Below are positions 1-8,822 of a stretch of DNA of 53,663 nt, piece after piece. This stretch comes from Candidatus Bathyarchaeota archaeon (GTDB lineage Archaea > Thermoproteota > Bathyarchaeia > 40CM-2-53-6). A program made the translations under genes and the position numbers. Position 1 is the first letter of the stretch. Every line of letters begins with the position of its first letter. Under the pieces are notes generated by a model, which was not told where the DNA came from, did not search any database, and saw only the letters and a program-made list of their open reading frames with translations. The stretch lies in assembly GCA_005888635.1 (NCBI GenBank), contig VBAW01000027.1:1-53663 (forward strand). The letters are read 5' to 3'.

Positions 1-107
1 GGTTCTAGGCGCAGGATGGAACCGTCGACTGTTTTTTTGATCGCAGATTAAGCGTGGAGATCAGCGTGAATATCCTGCGACCTCAAAATGGCTGCCGCGA
101 TTCGGGA

Positions 108-854
108 TCAGGGCTTGTTCCAGGCGATTTTTCCGTCGCGAAATGTCTTTCGCATGACAGAGAGGAACATTTTCTCAGTCAGCTTACCAGTCTGAGTATT
201 CCGTGGACTAGGATGATAGGAGCAAATGATGGCAGGGATTCCTTCGCCAAGCTTCAACACTCTTCCGTGGCCGAATTTTGCAGACAATGCCGTGAGATTG
301 TACTTGCTCCGAATCACTCTCATGACAGCGTTGAAGGCGAACTGTCCAAGGCAGAGAACTGCCTTCAGATCTATTAGCGAGTCTATTTCGCTGGCGAGAT
401 ACCCGGAGCAGTTCGTTGTCTCTTGTGTCGAAGGTTTGTTGTCGGGCGGCGCGCACTTTACCGCGGCTGTCACATACGCGCCATTTAGTTTCAGCCCATC
501 CTCTGAGTTTTGTGACGTGGGCTGATTTGCGAGACCCATCTTGTAGAGCGCTTTGTAGAGAAAGTCGCCGCTTCGATCTCCAGTGAAGACCCGGCCCGTC
601 CGGTTCCCACCATGCGCCGCAGGAGCAAGACCGACAATCAACAACGAAGCGTCCGGGTCCCCGAACCCGGGAACAGGCCTTCCCCAATACTGCCAGTCTA
701 AGAATTCCTTTCTCTTGTTCCGAGCGACCTCTTCGCGATACTCAACCAAGCGCGGGCAGCGTCGACAGCTGACCACTTGAGCCCGAACTTTGAGTAATGG
801 ACTCGCAGAGGACAGGATGGGACCCGCTACTTCCTGGGTTGCTGGAATTTCCAA
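108..854 (-). CDS. Family 5 uracil-DNA glycosylase (UDGb-type, Fe-S)
   Basis: Removes uracil and other deaminated bases from DNA at the start of base excision repair. The 248-residue protein has the family signature GLAPAAHGGNRTG (residues 75-87), with Ala-Pro-Ala where family 4 has an acidic residue, and the second active-site motif SYHPSPRN near residue 216. Cys30, Cys33, Cys134 and Cys149 are spaced as expected for a 4Fe-4S cluster. Length is normal for the family. The start is TTG at 854, inside the 3' end of the upstream DUF72 gene (28-base overlap), so the two are probably co-transcribed. Bases 1-107 downstream hold no gene I can support. The family call is firm; the exact base specificity is not visible. 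Confidence 0.9.
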   Translation of the reverse strand: MEIPATQEVAGPILSSASPLLKVRAQVVSCRRCPRLVEYREEVARNKRKEFLDWQYWGRPVPGFGDPDASLLIVGLAPAAHGGNRTGRVFTGDRSGDFLYKALYKMGLANQPTSQNSEDGLKLNGAYVTAAVKCAPPDNKPSTQETTNCSGYLASEIDSLIDLKAVLCLGQFAFNAVMRVIRSKYNLTALSAKFGHGRVLKLGEGIPAIICSYHPSPRNTQTGKLTEKMFLSVMRKTFRDGKIAWNKP

Positions 855-2008
855 GCATCAAGATTCTCGTGAATAGCCGAGACCCATGTCAGCGCTACCT
901 GTTCCGGAATGGTCAGTAGAACCTTTCCAATATGCTTGCACAACTGACGAGTCTCAATGGCGCGTTCCCAATCGCCACAATCGTGAACGATCGTCTTCGA
1001 AGCCATGTCCATTTTGAGTGTGTAGTCTCTGATCTTAGCGTCGATGGTTTTCAGGTTGGCCTCTTTGATCTTCACGTCTTCATGTGGAATCGTGAAGGAT
1101 CTAGCAAGTCGTGTCTCGCCCATTATGGTTCCTAGAAGGTCTACAAGCTTTGCTCGGTCTTCGCCTCCCCTAGTAAATTCTCCTAGCCCTACTGGTTTTT
1201 CCTTGGCCTGCCTTAGGTTTGTTCTCGCGCGCTTGAGCGCTTCCTCCTGCGCCGGGGTGAGTTTGTCCAGCATCTTCAGGATGCTCAACCCGTTCTCTAC
1301 TGCGTATCCGTGAAAGTGGTTGTTGAAGTAACCGTAGGTGGTTTTGACCGAGCCCTCGACCTCTTTCACCTTGGGTAGCCAATCGGCCAATTCTTTCTCG
1401 GTGTAATGATAGTCATACCAGGGTCTCTGGCCACGACCATGCCAACGAATGTAAGCAAAGTCAGCTGTCACATGCACCTCAGGGGGTAGAAGTGGCTCGT
1501 CAACAACTGTGTAGGCGACGTTGTATTTGGAAAGAATTCTCCAAGTCTCGTCTCGTAGCCAGGATTTGTGCCGGAATTCTATGGCATACTTGAAACCGTG
1601 AGGTAAGAGTGAGAGGAATTCTTCGAGATGGTTAGAATCAAACTTGTATCTCGGAGGTAGCTGGATGAGTAGGCAGCCGAGCTTTCCACTGTTGTTAAGT
1701 GGAAGCATAAGGTTGGCGAATCTGTCTAGTTCTTCTTCGATCGGCTTTCCGAGTGCTTCCAGTCTCTCATGAGTTATGGTCTGCGGAATCTTGGCGTTAA
1801 ATACGAAGTTGCGTGGGGAATATCTGTCCCATCCTATCACCATGCCCTCTTTTGGAAACGCGTAGAAGGTGGAATCTATCTCGACTGTCGGGAATATTTT
1901 GCTGTAGAATCCGAGCTTACTCTCGGTTGAGGTGGGGTAGAATACTGCGACCCATTCAGCGTATGACCAGCCGGAGGTCCCGAGGAGGAATCGGCCCGTG
2001 TTCGCCAA
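827..2008 (-). CDS. DUF72 (YecE-like) family protein with C-terminal extension
   Basis: The first 240 residues are a DUF72 TIM-barrel-like domain: LLGTSGWSY near residue 8, YSKIFPTVEIDSTFYAFP around 36-53, FNAKIPQTITHE near 70, and an IRWHGRG motif near 187. Biochemical function of DUF72 is not established. Residues about 245-393 form a charged, mostly helical extension not found in the minimal family, so this copy may have an added partner-binding part. The start is TTG at 2008, 43 bases from the likely start of a second, divergent DUF72 gene. It overlaps the uracil-DNA glycosylase gene, which hints at a nucleic-acid or stress role, but that is inference only. Confidence 0.88.
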   Translation of the reverse strand: MANTGRFLLGTSGWSYAEWVAVFYPTSTESKLGFYSKIFPTVEIDSTFYAFPKEGMVIGWDRYSPRNFVFNAKIPQTITHERLEALGKPIEEELDRFANLMLPLNNSGKLGCLLIQLPPRYKFDSNHLEEFLSLLPHGFKYAIEFRHKSWLRDETWRILSKYNVAYTVVDEPLLPPEVHVTADFAYIRWHGRGQRPWYDYHYTEKELADWLPKVKEVEGSVKTTYGYFNNHFHGYAVENGLSILKMLDKLTPAQEEALKRARTNLRQAKEKPVGLGEFTRGGEDRAKLVDLLGTIMGETRLARSFTIPHEDVKIKEANLKTIDAKIRDYTLKMDMASKTIVHDCGDWERAIETRQLCKHIGKVLLTIPEQVALTWVSAIHENLDAWKFQQPRK

Positions 2009-2051
2009 CCTCTATCCTTAGTAATTGGAATCGGAATGGATTCTTGAAGAT

Positions 2052-2963
2052 ATGTCTCAGCTACTAGTTGGAGCAGGAGGCTGGGCCTACTTCCAGGTCC
2101 CAGGAACAGACAGCCTCGAAGCGTATTCTCAAGCGTTCGACCTCGTCGAGCTGAACAGCAGTTACTATCATCTGCCGTCTATCTCCTCAGCCTCTGAATG
2201 GCGAAAGAGAGTCCGAGACGAATTCCGTTTCTCGGTAAGATGCCCCCGGATCCTTGTTGATCACTATGGCCTAAACCTTCTCCCGGGTGCTCGTTTGCTC
2301 ATAGAGAGACTGGAAGAAGTTTGCGAGAAGCTCGAAGCAGAGGTCATGACGATTCTGATTGGTGCCGGTTCGCCGATCAAAGAAAGCGAACTGGCCGCTA
2401 GAGTTAGAGACTTTCTTGGAACATTCAGTTCTGGCGGGACCGCTGTATCGCTCGAATTCAGAGGTATGAGACCCTCCGGCGAGGTTTTCGACCTTATGAA
2501 AGAGTCGGGGGCGATCCACTCTGTCGATCTCTCGAATAGTGAGCCTCGTTATGAGGGGAGAGTGTTGTACAGTCGGCTGTTTGGAAAGGGAGAGGAGAAC
2601 ATATACGAATTTGACGACAGGGAGCTGAAGGAGATTGCGAAGAAGGCTTCAGCCCCGAAATTCGAGAAGAGTATCCTTGCCTTTCACGGGGTACGGATGT
2701 ACCGGGACGCGGGACGAGTCAAATCATTTATCGAGAAAGGATACTTCCCCAAGATAAAAAGTGGCGTCGGGACAGAGTCGATCCGAGAGGTGTTGAGCGA
2801 TGCCCGATTTCCAACCACAAAATCACGTCTCTTGAAGGATCATGGATGGAAAGTCTTCCAAGATACTGACGAAGTAAGGAAGATCTCAACTGTCCTAGAG
2901 AAGCTACCAGAGGGAGAATTCAACAGCTTAAACGATCTGATGGCTGAACTTCGAAGCCACTAG
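2052..2963 (+). CDS. Second, divergent DUF72-like protein
   Basis: About 303 residues. The N-terminus LLVGAGGWAYF, then FDLVELNSSYYHLP and FRFSVRCPRILVDHY, matches DUF72 motif order (GTSGW, E-x-N-S-x-F/Y-Y, F-x-x-K) with clear divergence: Gly-Ala-Gly-Gly replaces GTSG. I place the start at ATG 2052 because the conserved barrel strand follows directly; an earlier in-frame ATG at 2025 would add nine residues. It is transcribed away from the longer DUF72 gene, so the two paralogues share a short intergenic control region. The function is unknown. Sequence similarity to the neighbour is confined to the barrel motifs, so this is an old duplication and not a recent one. Confidence 0.82.
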   Translation: MSQLLVGAGGWAYFQVPGTDSLEAYSQAFDLVELNSSYYHLPSISSASEWRKRVRDEFRFSVRCPRILVDHYGLNLLPGARLLIERLEEVCEKLEAEVMTILIGAGSPIKESELAARVRDFLGTFSSGGTAVSLEFRGMRPSGEVFDLMKESGAIHSVDLSNSEPRYEGRVLYSRLFGKGEENIYEFDDRELKEIAKKASAPKFEKSILAFHGVRMYRDAGRVKSFIEKGYFPKIKSGVGTESIREVLSDARFPTTKSRLLKDHGWKVFQDTDEVRKISTVLEKLPEGEFNSLNDLMAELRSH

Positions 2964-2989
2964 GGTTCATCTCTCTAGAGTCAAGCGTC

Positions 2990-3784
2990 TCATTTCTCCA
3001 CGGGAAGATTCTTTCGAGCAGACCATTCGTGCCATGATCCAACATAGTTCCTGACCTTTCCATATCCCAGTGATCGAAGAGCATAGTATGCGGCCGCGGC
3101 TCGAGCTCCCCGATGACAGTAAGTAATCACCACCGCCGATCGATTTTTGTTCAATCCTCTCTTCTTCAGAACGCTAGCCATTTCGGATCTTGTCTTGAAC
3201 CTCTTTCCATCATCGATGAAGTTTGTCCACTCAAGCCATCGAGCACGAGGGATTCGTCCTCGGCGTTTGTCGCATTCTCGTCCCTCCTCGCCTGTGAACT
3301 CTCCTTCGCTGCGCACGTCCAGGATTTGGGCCGACCTATCTGAGCGAATCTCGTCGGCCGTGGCGAGCACTCTTGACATGGGTCTGATTCGGAAGATCTT
3401 AGCATCTGGTTCTAGAGGCCTGTTTTCAGTAGGAAAATCAGACTTGCGCCAAGCTTGGAATCCGCCTTCAAGAAGGAAGACTTTGTGTGCTCCGGTGTAT
3501 TCTAGCATCCACCCGACCCTCGCGGCTCGCATTCCGAAACCAGATTCATAGACAACAATCGTCTCCTTGCCTGTTAGTCCCAGCTTTCCCAATCGCTGAC
3601 CGAGATCTTCATGGAATTTCCGAAGACCCTTCCGGTCAGTTCCCGGAACAAAGTAGTGGAATAGGTCGGCGTGTATGGCTCCGGGAATGTGCGATTTGAC
3701 GTAGGATTGTCGTGATCTAGAGTCTAGGATTGCTAGGTTTTTCGAGTGTAGGTGAATATTTAGCCAGTTTGTGGTGACGCTGAC
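2990..3784 (-). CDS. Tandem-rhodanese sulfurtransferase
   Basis: Thiosulfate/3-mercaptopyruvate-type sulfurtransferase with two rhodanese domains. The C-terminal domain carries the active loop C-H-R-G-A-R (Cys223 of the full protein), preceded by ILDVRSEGEFTG. An ATG/TTG-based call would start at TTG 3592, but the same frame is open upstream and encodes the start of the first domain: NWLNIHLHSK, ILDSRS, then SHIPGAIHADLF. I therefore start at GTG 3784, giving 264 residues, close to the usual 270-290. The first domain lacks an active cysteine, as is usual. The upstream metallo-hydrolase gene ends 25 bases before, on the same strand, suggesting an operon. Confidence 0.87.
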   Translation of the reverse strand, partial: VSVTTNWLNIHLHSKNLAILDSRSRQSYVKSHIPGAIHADLFHYFVPGTDRKGLRKFHEDLGQRLGKLGLTGKETIVVYESGFGMRAARVGWMLEYTGAHKVFLLEGGFQAWRKSDFPTENRPLEPDAKIFRIRPMSRVLATADEIRSDRSAQILDVRSEGEFTGEEGRECDKRRGRIPRARWLEWTNFIDDGKRFKTRSEMASVLKKRGLNKNRSAVVITYCHRGARAAAAYYALRSLGYGKVRNYVGSWHEWSARKNLPVEK

Positions 3785-3809
3785 TTTCAGTGTCTTCGCT
3801 GGTCCTCGA

Positions 3810-4463
3810 CTATTCAGGCTTTAGGATTTGGACTTCGACTGTTGCGAGCTGTTTGAACTTCTGTGCGTCCTGTTCTGATCCAACTATTACTCCATAGTGC
3901 ATTGGTATTGCCAGTTTAGGCTCTACCATTTTCGCGGCTTGGGCTGCTTCGTCCGCAGTCATGACGTAGGTCCCGCTCACTGGGAGAAGCGCCACATCCG
4001 CCTTAAGACCTTTCATCTCCGGAATTGCATCAGTATCGCCCGCATGGTAGACTCTGACACCTTTGATTCCAATGACGTAGCCTGCTTTCCCATCCTCCTT
4101 TGGATGGAAGACCTTTCCGGGCTCTCGGAACTTGTTCAGATTGTAGGCGGGTACAACGTCAATTGAGATGTCTCCGAGTTTGAGCTTGTCCCCAGGCTTC
4201 ACCGCCTTCACTTCTTTGACTTTGAGGCTGGACAGTTCTTTCTTGACTGCTGGAATGGTTACGATGGTCGTGTTCTCGTTGACGACCTTCTTGATGTCAT
4301 CCATTGAGAAATGGTCAAAGTGTTCATGAGTAATTAGTAGAATATCGGCTTTTTCAGACGTCGGGCGGATTTTGAAGGGGTCGATGACTACGGTCTTCCC
4401 GTTCTTGATCCGGAAAGAGTCGTGTCCGAGCCAGCTTATCTTTAGGCCCTGATATTCGTACAA
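3810..4463 (-). CDS. Metallo-beta-lactamase fold hydrolase (UPF0173/UlaG-like)
   Basis: A 217-residue metal-dependent hydrolase of the UPF0173 type. Metal ligands are visible: H46-x-H48-x-D50-H51 (THEHFDH), H140 in HAGDTD with Asp143, and the late His in PMHYG near residue 188. The domain begins almost at residue 1 (LKISWLGHDSFRI), so the TTG start at 4463 is reasonable; an upstream in-frame stop lies five codons earlier. A TTAATTAT element on the minus strand (4496-4503) sits about 35 bases upstream and could be its TATA box. The substrate is unknown. It is likely co-transcribed with the sulfurtransferase, which could mean a role in sulfur or persulfide handling, but this is inference. Confidence 0.88.
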   Translation of the reverse strand: MYEYQGLKISWLGHDSFRIKNGKTVVIDPFKIRPTSEKADILLITHEHFDHFSMDDIKKVVNENTTIVTIPAVKKELSSLKVKEVKAVKPGDKLKLGDISIDVVPAYNLNKFREPGKVFHPKEDGKAGYVIGIKGVRVYHAGDTDAIPEMKGLKADVALLPVSGTYVMTADEAAQAAKMVEPKLAIPMHYGVIVGSEQDAQKFKQLATVEVQILKPE

Positions 4464-4549
4464 GATAGTACGATCTCATGGATCCACGGTTCTCGATAAT
4501 TAAGTCTTGCAAGATACGTTCTCGCATTCATCTTCTGTTCAAGAATACG

Positions 4550-4556
4550 CATAAAT
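4550..4556 (+). promoter_or_regulatory. Candidate TATA box of trxB
   Basis: CATAAAT lies 32 bases before the trxB ATG. Archaeal transcription starts about 25 bases after the box centre, giving a leader of about 9 bases and no room for a Shine-Dalgarno site, so the mRNA would be almost leaderless. Confidence 0.4.
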
Positions 4557-4587
4557 CGCTCCGAGTCCGCTAATCTAGTAATCGTTC

Positions 4588-5508
4588 ATGCATGACGTAA
4601 TAATTATCGGTTCGGGGTCCGCGGGATATACTGCAGCCATCTACGCTTGCCGAGCTGGACGAAAGACGCTGGTCCTAGCAGGGTCGATTCCAGGTGGTCA
4701 ACTGATGATTACTTCAGACGTTGAGAATTTCCCCGGCTTTCCGGAGGGAGTGCTGGGCCCCGAACTGATGGAGAAGCTGCGGCGGCAGGCGGAGAAATTC
4801 GGACCGGAAATAATCTACGATGACGTATCATTCGTGGACTTTTCATCTAGGCCTTTCAAGGTAGTGGCTGGTGGGAAGTCGTACGAGGGGAAGAGCGTAA
4901 TCATCGCCACCGGCGCGAACGCCAAGTGGCTTGGGTTGCCCTCGGAGACCAAGTTTAGGGGAAGGGGAGTCTCCAGTTGCGCGACCTGTGATGGATTCTT
5001 CTTCAAAGGAAAAGACGTTGTGACAGTAGGCGGCGGTGACACTGCGATGGAGGAAGCGAACTTCTTGGCAAACATCACCAACAGCGTAACGGTCGTCCAC
5101 CGGAGGGACACGCTGCGAGCTAGCAAGATAATGCAGGAGAGAGCCACTGCTAACCCAAAGATCCATTTCGTCTGGGATTCAGCTGTCAAGGAAATTACTG
5201 GTGACGACAAGGTGACGGGGGTTCGATTGCACAATCTGAAGAGCGGAAAAGATAGCCATGTCAATGCTGATGGGGTTTTCATAGCGATAGGCTATGAACC
5301 GAACACGGGGTTCCTGAAGGGCAAGGTTGACCTCGACTCTCAAGGATACGTTGTGACCAGAAAGGATACCGAGACTAATGTTCCGGGAGTCTTCGCAGCG
5401 GGTGATGTTCGAGACCACAAGTACAGGCAAGCAGTCACAGCTGCAGCGGATGGATGCATGGCCGCTATCGATGCAGACCGGTTCCTAGCCGAACACTACA
5501 AGGCTTAG
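4588..5508 (+). CDS. trxB: Thioredoxin reductase (FAD, NAD(P)H)
   Basis: Flavoprotein that passes electrons from NAD(P)H through FAD to a redox-active disulfide and on to thioredoxin-like proteins. The 306-residue chain has the FAD dinucleotide motif GSGSAGYTAA (residues 8-17), the active CATC centre (Cys131-Cys134, in SSCATCDG), the nucleotide motif GGGDTAMEEA near residue 152, and the C-terminal FAD motif FAAGDVRD near 272. Length and order match low-molecular-weight TrxB. No thioredoxin gene lies beside it; a small zinc-ribbon gene follows after 15 bases and is probably co-transcribed. Confidence 0.97.
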   Translation: MHDVIIIGSGSAGYTAAIYACRAGRKTLVLAGSIPGGQLMITSDVENFPGFPEGVLGPELMEKLRRQAEKFGPEIIYDDVSFVDFSSRPFKVVAGGKSYEGKSVIIATGANAKWLGLPSETKFRGRGVSSCATCDGFFFKGKDVVTVGGGDTAMEEANFLANITNSVTVVHRRDTLRASKIMQERATANPKIHFVWDSAVKEITGDDKVTGVRLHNLKSGKDSHVNADGVFIAIGYEPNTGFLKGKVDLDSQGYVVTRKDTETNVPGVFAAGDVRDHKYRQAVTAAADGCMAAIDADRFLAEHYKA

Positions 5509-5523
5509 AGTCGTTGTGACCAC

Positions 5524-5727
5524 TTGAAGTGCACGAAATGCGACTTGCAACTTGACTTCGTAGGCCGATACATTGTACGAGAAGACTTTGAAGCCGGAGC
5601 TCCTGCGCAGATCCGTGACATGGAAGTTTGGCAGTGCGATGTTTGCAAGACTTACTATGAGGCGAGTATGAGCGGTAAGCCCGTTCCGATAAGATTCATG
5701 CAGAGCCTCTTCAAACGACTAGAGTGA
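5524..5727 (+). CDS. Small zinc-ribbon protein (two CxxC)
   Basis: 67 residues with Cys3-x2-Cys6 and Cys38-x2-Cys41, the pattern of a zinc ribbon with a 31-residue spacer, followed by a basic tail. I know no named family for it. The start is TTG at 5524, 15 bases after trxB on the same strand, so co-transcription is likely and a thiol-linked role is possible. Its last 9 bases overlap the 3' end of the convergent coiled-coil gene. Confidence 0.72.
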   Translation: MKCTKCDLQLDFVGRYIVREDFEAGAPAQIRDMEVWQCDVCKTYYEASMSGKPVPIRFMQSLFKRLE

Positions 5728-6966
5728 GATTCCCTCTAGTTCTACTTCCTTTCCAACATATTCTCGAGTTTTCATCTCGGCCTGTTTCAAGAGCTCTACC
5801 AGCCGCTTATTCACCGCATCTGTCATCGAGGCAGCAGACTTCATCTTCTCCTGAAGCTCTAGTTCTTCTCTCCTAGTCTCTTCAATCTTCGACAGCAACC
5901 CCTTCCGTCGATCGTACATATCCTTGCATTCCGCAATCCGCAGAAGCTCTCGTCTCCGCGCCAGTAATCGTCTCCCCTTCTCTTGTTTCTCCGCCAAATG
6001 GGTCGTCCCGATCAATTGGTTCAACTGAACCGAGACTCTACCAGTTTTTTTCGGCTTGAACTCCATCTTGCCGGAATCAATCGCCTTCTTCATGCTTTCC
6101 AGTATCCTTGCCAAGTATTCTCCTGTCGATTTGGAAAGGAAGCTCTTGTAAGGAGATTTGACGAATCCGGACAGGGCTTCTCGCTCATCTGAGCCCAGCG
6201 GATACTCGCCACGCTGAGATAGATCTGCGAGCCTTCGAAGGGGTCTCTGTAGATGGGCCAGGGTCTCGGCACGAAAGGCGCGACTCTCTTTACGTAGCTC
6301 TTTCTCGATGTCTAAGACTTCTCGAAGGTTAGCGTTTGCCTCTAACTGGTCAACCTTAGAGGTCAGATCTGATTCGGAACGACCCAGTCCCTCTATGTCT
6401 CTCTTCACTCCGCCTAGTTCCCGGGCCTTCTCCTCGAGTTCATTTCTAGCTATCTTGATGCTCTCAACAATTCCTGTCATCGTTCTTGCCCTTTGGAGTT
6501 TTGAGCCCTCGCCTTCCAGAAATGAGGCGAGCCTTTCGCCGCTCTTTGCTATCCGATCTAGGGTTCCGCCGAATGATCGCATGTCAAGAATGTAAAAACC
6601 GGAAAGTTCTCGCGCGGTAGAGTCTCGCAGGTCCCGAATCGACCTGCTCGCTACTGAAACACCGTCCTTGACGATTTTTAAGGACTCCCAGCTAGTCTCC
6701 GATGGAATTACGATATCCCCGACCCGCGCTGCTGCTTCGTGGGCTCCATGTGCGATTACTCGTGCTGCCCTGTAGGACGCGGCGTCCTTTTTCGTCGCCA
6801 TGTCCCTGTCGCCTTTCTTGGCCAAATCCTCATAGAAACTCTGTGCTTCGCTAACGGCTCGCTTCGCTTCGTCGACGAGTTTGGCGGCTTTGGATCTGGT
6901 AGATCGTAGTTGGCCGTCTAATTGGTTAGAAATCCAGGGCCCGTATTCTTCAATCGTCAGTCTCAA
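5719..6966 (-). CDS. Cytosolic coiled-coil protein, unknown function
   Basis: 415 residues with no signal peptide or membrane segment. It is dominated by charged heptad-like stretches: about 20-60 (EAKRAVSEAQSFYEDLAKK), 150-260 (KIARNELEEKARELGGVKRD) and 340-410 (KIEETRREELELQEKMKSA). The middle holds a less repetitive basic part around 270-320. I do not recognise a named domain. It lies 20 bases downstream of a membrane-anchored surface protein whose C-terminal half is also coiled coil, so the two are probably one transcription unit and may form a membrane-to-cytosol scaffold. This pairing is the main clue to function and is inference. Confidence 0.8.
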   Translation of the reverse strand: MRLTIEEYGPWISNQLDGQLRSTRSKAAKLVDEAKRAVSEAQSFYEDLAKKGDRDMATKKDAASYRAARVIAHGAHEAAARVGDIVIPSETSWESLKIVKDGVSVASRSIRDLRDSTARELSGFYILDMRSFGGTLDRIAKSGERLASFLEGEGSKLQRARTMTGIVESIKIARNELEEKARELGGVKRDIEGLGRSESDLTSKVDQLEANANLREVLDIEKELRKESRAFRAETLAHLQRPLRRLADLSQRGEYPLGSDEREALSGFVKSPYKSFLSKSTGEYLARILESMKKAIDSGKMEFKPKKTGRVSVQLNQLIGTTHLAEKQEKGRRLLARRRELLRIAECKDMYDRRKGLLSKIEETRREELELQEKMKSAASMTDAVNKRLVELLKQAEMKTREYVGKEVELEGISL

Positions 6967-6986
6967 TTTGAGTTAACCGGAGGAGT

Positions 6987-8723
6987 CTACCTGATCTCCT
7001 CTCGTAGGTTAATGATTACCGTGTCTATAGTCTGCTCCGCCTTTTGTTTGCGACGTATAAGATCTGCATTCAATGATTCATAGAGATCCCTAGAGATCTT
7101 GCCGCTACGATTCTGGTTTCTTAGATCTGCAGAGGTCGTCTTGATGACGTTAAGTTCCACTTCAGCCCGTTCAATCCGCTTTATCATGTCTGAATAGCGT
7201 CCTTGGGCCGTGGCCAATTGTTCTTCGACTGGTGCCAATGACCGGTCGATCTCAGTCATCCGACGATCCAACATCCGCCTCCGCTGTTTGTAATCATACC
7301 TGTTCAACGCGCCCCTAGCGAGGTCTTCCTCCATCTTGTCAGATTCGAGCCGCATAGACGATTTCTCGTCATACAGGTCCACGAACTTTGTGATCAGTTG
7401 TGATGGCGCGCCCGTTATCGCGCCCTCAGCACCGGGTCTACTCAAAACAGCCAAGGCACCTGCAGCCAAGGCACCTTCCACGAGGCCGACCCAGGTGAGT
7501 GGGCTTAGACTCGACCAGAAGGGATCAAGTTGGTACGTCATAGAGAAGCCTAGACTACTGACCGGAGTGACGGGTGAAGCTAGGAGAGAGATCTGGTTGC
7601 CAGAAATCTGAGGCACCTGCCCCGTAAGCGAGTTCAGTCTGAAACCTGACGGGGTGACAATCTTTGTCTGAAGCGAGGGGGCGTAGAACTGTACATTGTT
7701 AAACAGAGCAAAGTTCACTGTGAAGGTTCCCAGAGAACTAGTCGAAATGTAGGCGCTGGGGGACAGCGTATAGAATATCTTAGCCCTGAACGACTGGTTA
7801 AAGGGCACAGAGCCGAAGCTAGGCGTAAACGTAACCGTGCTTGTGCCGTCCGAATTCACCGTAGGCGTGGGAGTCGTTTCAGGTTGGTCAATTTCGAGTC
7901 CGAGAACATAGTTCTCAGTGATGCTCGATACGCCCTTCGGCACTTTGAACGCAAGCGAGGAGAGAGTTGGACCCAAATTCGTAACATTATAACTGTCAGT
8001 GACTTGCAAGGCACCTGTCGGAAAGATCTGGATTAGTCTTCCCGCTGACACCGTGAGAACATTCTGAGTCGCTGACGAGGCGAAGGTAACTTTCCATACG
8101 CTCGAGTTGCCAAAGTTGAGCGGACTCGATCCAGGACAATTATCAGAGCCAGTACTAGGCAGCGTGCAGGTGAAGGTTCCACCAGTAATTGTCTGGTTTA
8201 GAGGGAGTGGAATCTTGGGAGACTGCCAGTCGCCAGTCTGGAGGGTTACTTTTGCTCTAGTAACGTTGTAACTGCCGTCGACGAGCGGGAATGGGTTAGC
8301 TTCGAATGTGAAGCTGTTCGAACCAAGGCTGTACGATAGAAGCTCAGCAAAAACCGTGGTCACGTTGAAAACGAACTTTGTCTCACTTGCTGGAAATTGA
8401 ACGTTGAGAGTGGTGTAGTTTTGGCTCGGTGTCGGGCTTTGCTTGGAGACTTGGAGGTTGGCACCCTGAGCTGTCGCTGAGGTGAACCGCAGATCCTCGC
8501 TCACACTTGCTGGGATGCCGATCGTCATATGGGTAACGGGAACGGTACTTGTCAGATTGACGTAGTCGTTAAGGGTGGTGACGCCCCAGGCGTTAGTTGA
8601 GATGGTTCGTTCGAATGATGCGGAGCAAGTTGTGGGTTGGCAGTCTGTTGCCGCAGTAGCAGGGTGAGGGAGGAAAACGACGGTTAAGGCGAGTAGCAAA
8701 AGTACAGCGAAGAGTGCTCTCAT
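6987..8723 (-). CDS. Secreted-domain, single-pass membrane protein with cytosolic coiled coil
   Basis: 578 residues. A Sec signal peptide covers residues 1-25 (RALFAVLLLLALTVVFL, cleavage near ATA-A). Residues 30-405 are Ser/Thr/Asn-rich with many N-x-S/T sites and beta-type sequence, as in archaeal surface proteins. A membrane segment follows at about 410-430 (WVGLVEGALAAGALAVL). Residues 440-578 are a charged cytosolic coiled coil (KMEEDLARGALNRYDYKQRR). Topology is therefore outside-in with a long intracellular helix. No known family is obvious. The adjacent downstream gene is a soluble coiled-coil protein, a likely partner. Cell-envelope organisation or signalling is possible but unproven. 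Confidence 0.8.
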   Translation of the reverse strand: MRALFAVLLLLALTVVFLPHPATAATDCQPTTCSASFERTISTNAWGVTTLNDYVNLTSTVPVTHMTIGIPASVSEDLRFTSATAQGANLQVSKQSPTPSQNYTTLNVQFPASETKFVFNVTTVFAELLSYSLGSNSFTFEANPFPLVDGSYNVTRAKVTLQTGDWQSPKIPLPLNQTITGGTFTCTLPSTGSDNCPGSSPLNFGNSSVWKVTFASSATQNVLTVSAGRLIQIFPTGALQVTDSYNVTNLGPTLSSLAFKVPKGVSSITENYVLGLEIDQPETTPTPTVNSDGTSTVTFTPSFGSVPFNQSFRAKIFYTLSPSAYISTSSLGTFTVNFALFNNVQFYAPSLQTKIVTPSGFRLNSLTGQVPQISGNQISLLASPVTPVSSLGFSMTYQLDPFWSSLSPLTWVGLVEGALAAGALAVLSRPGAEGAITGAPSQLITKFVDLYDEKSSMRLESDKMEEDLARGALNRYDYKQRRRMLDRRMTEIDRSLAPVEEQLATAQGRYSDMIKRIERAEVELNVIKTTSADLRNQNRSGKISRDLYESLNADLIRRKQKAEQTIDTVIINLREEIR

Positions 8724-8822
8724 CAGTTGAGACCATTAGCCGAACTCGAATTTGGAGTGCGAGGCATGACTTCCCTACTTATTAGTTGCTCCGATTGTTG
8801 AACGCCTTGTCAAGGTCTGCAA

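Noticed and set aside
54-377. 107-residue plus-strand frame at the window start
   Set aside because: It lies antisense to the uracil-DNA glycosylase gene, has no known motif and no upstream signal.
4815-5282. 155-residue minus-strand frame inside trxB
   Set aside because: Shadow of trxB; residue mix and lack of motifs show it is not a gene.
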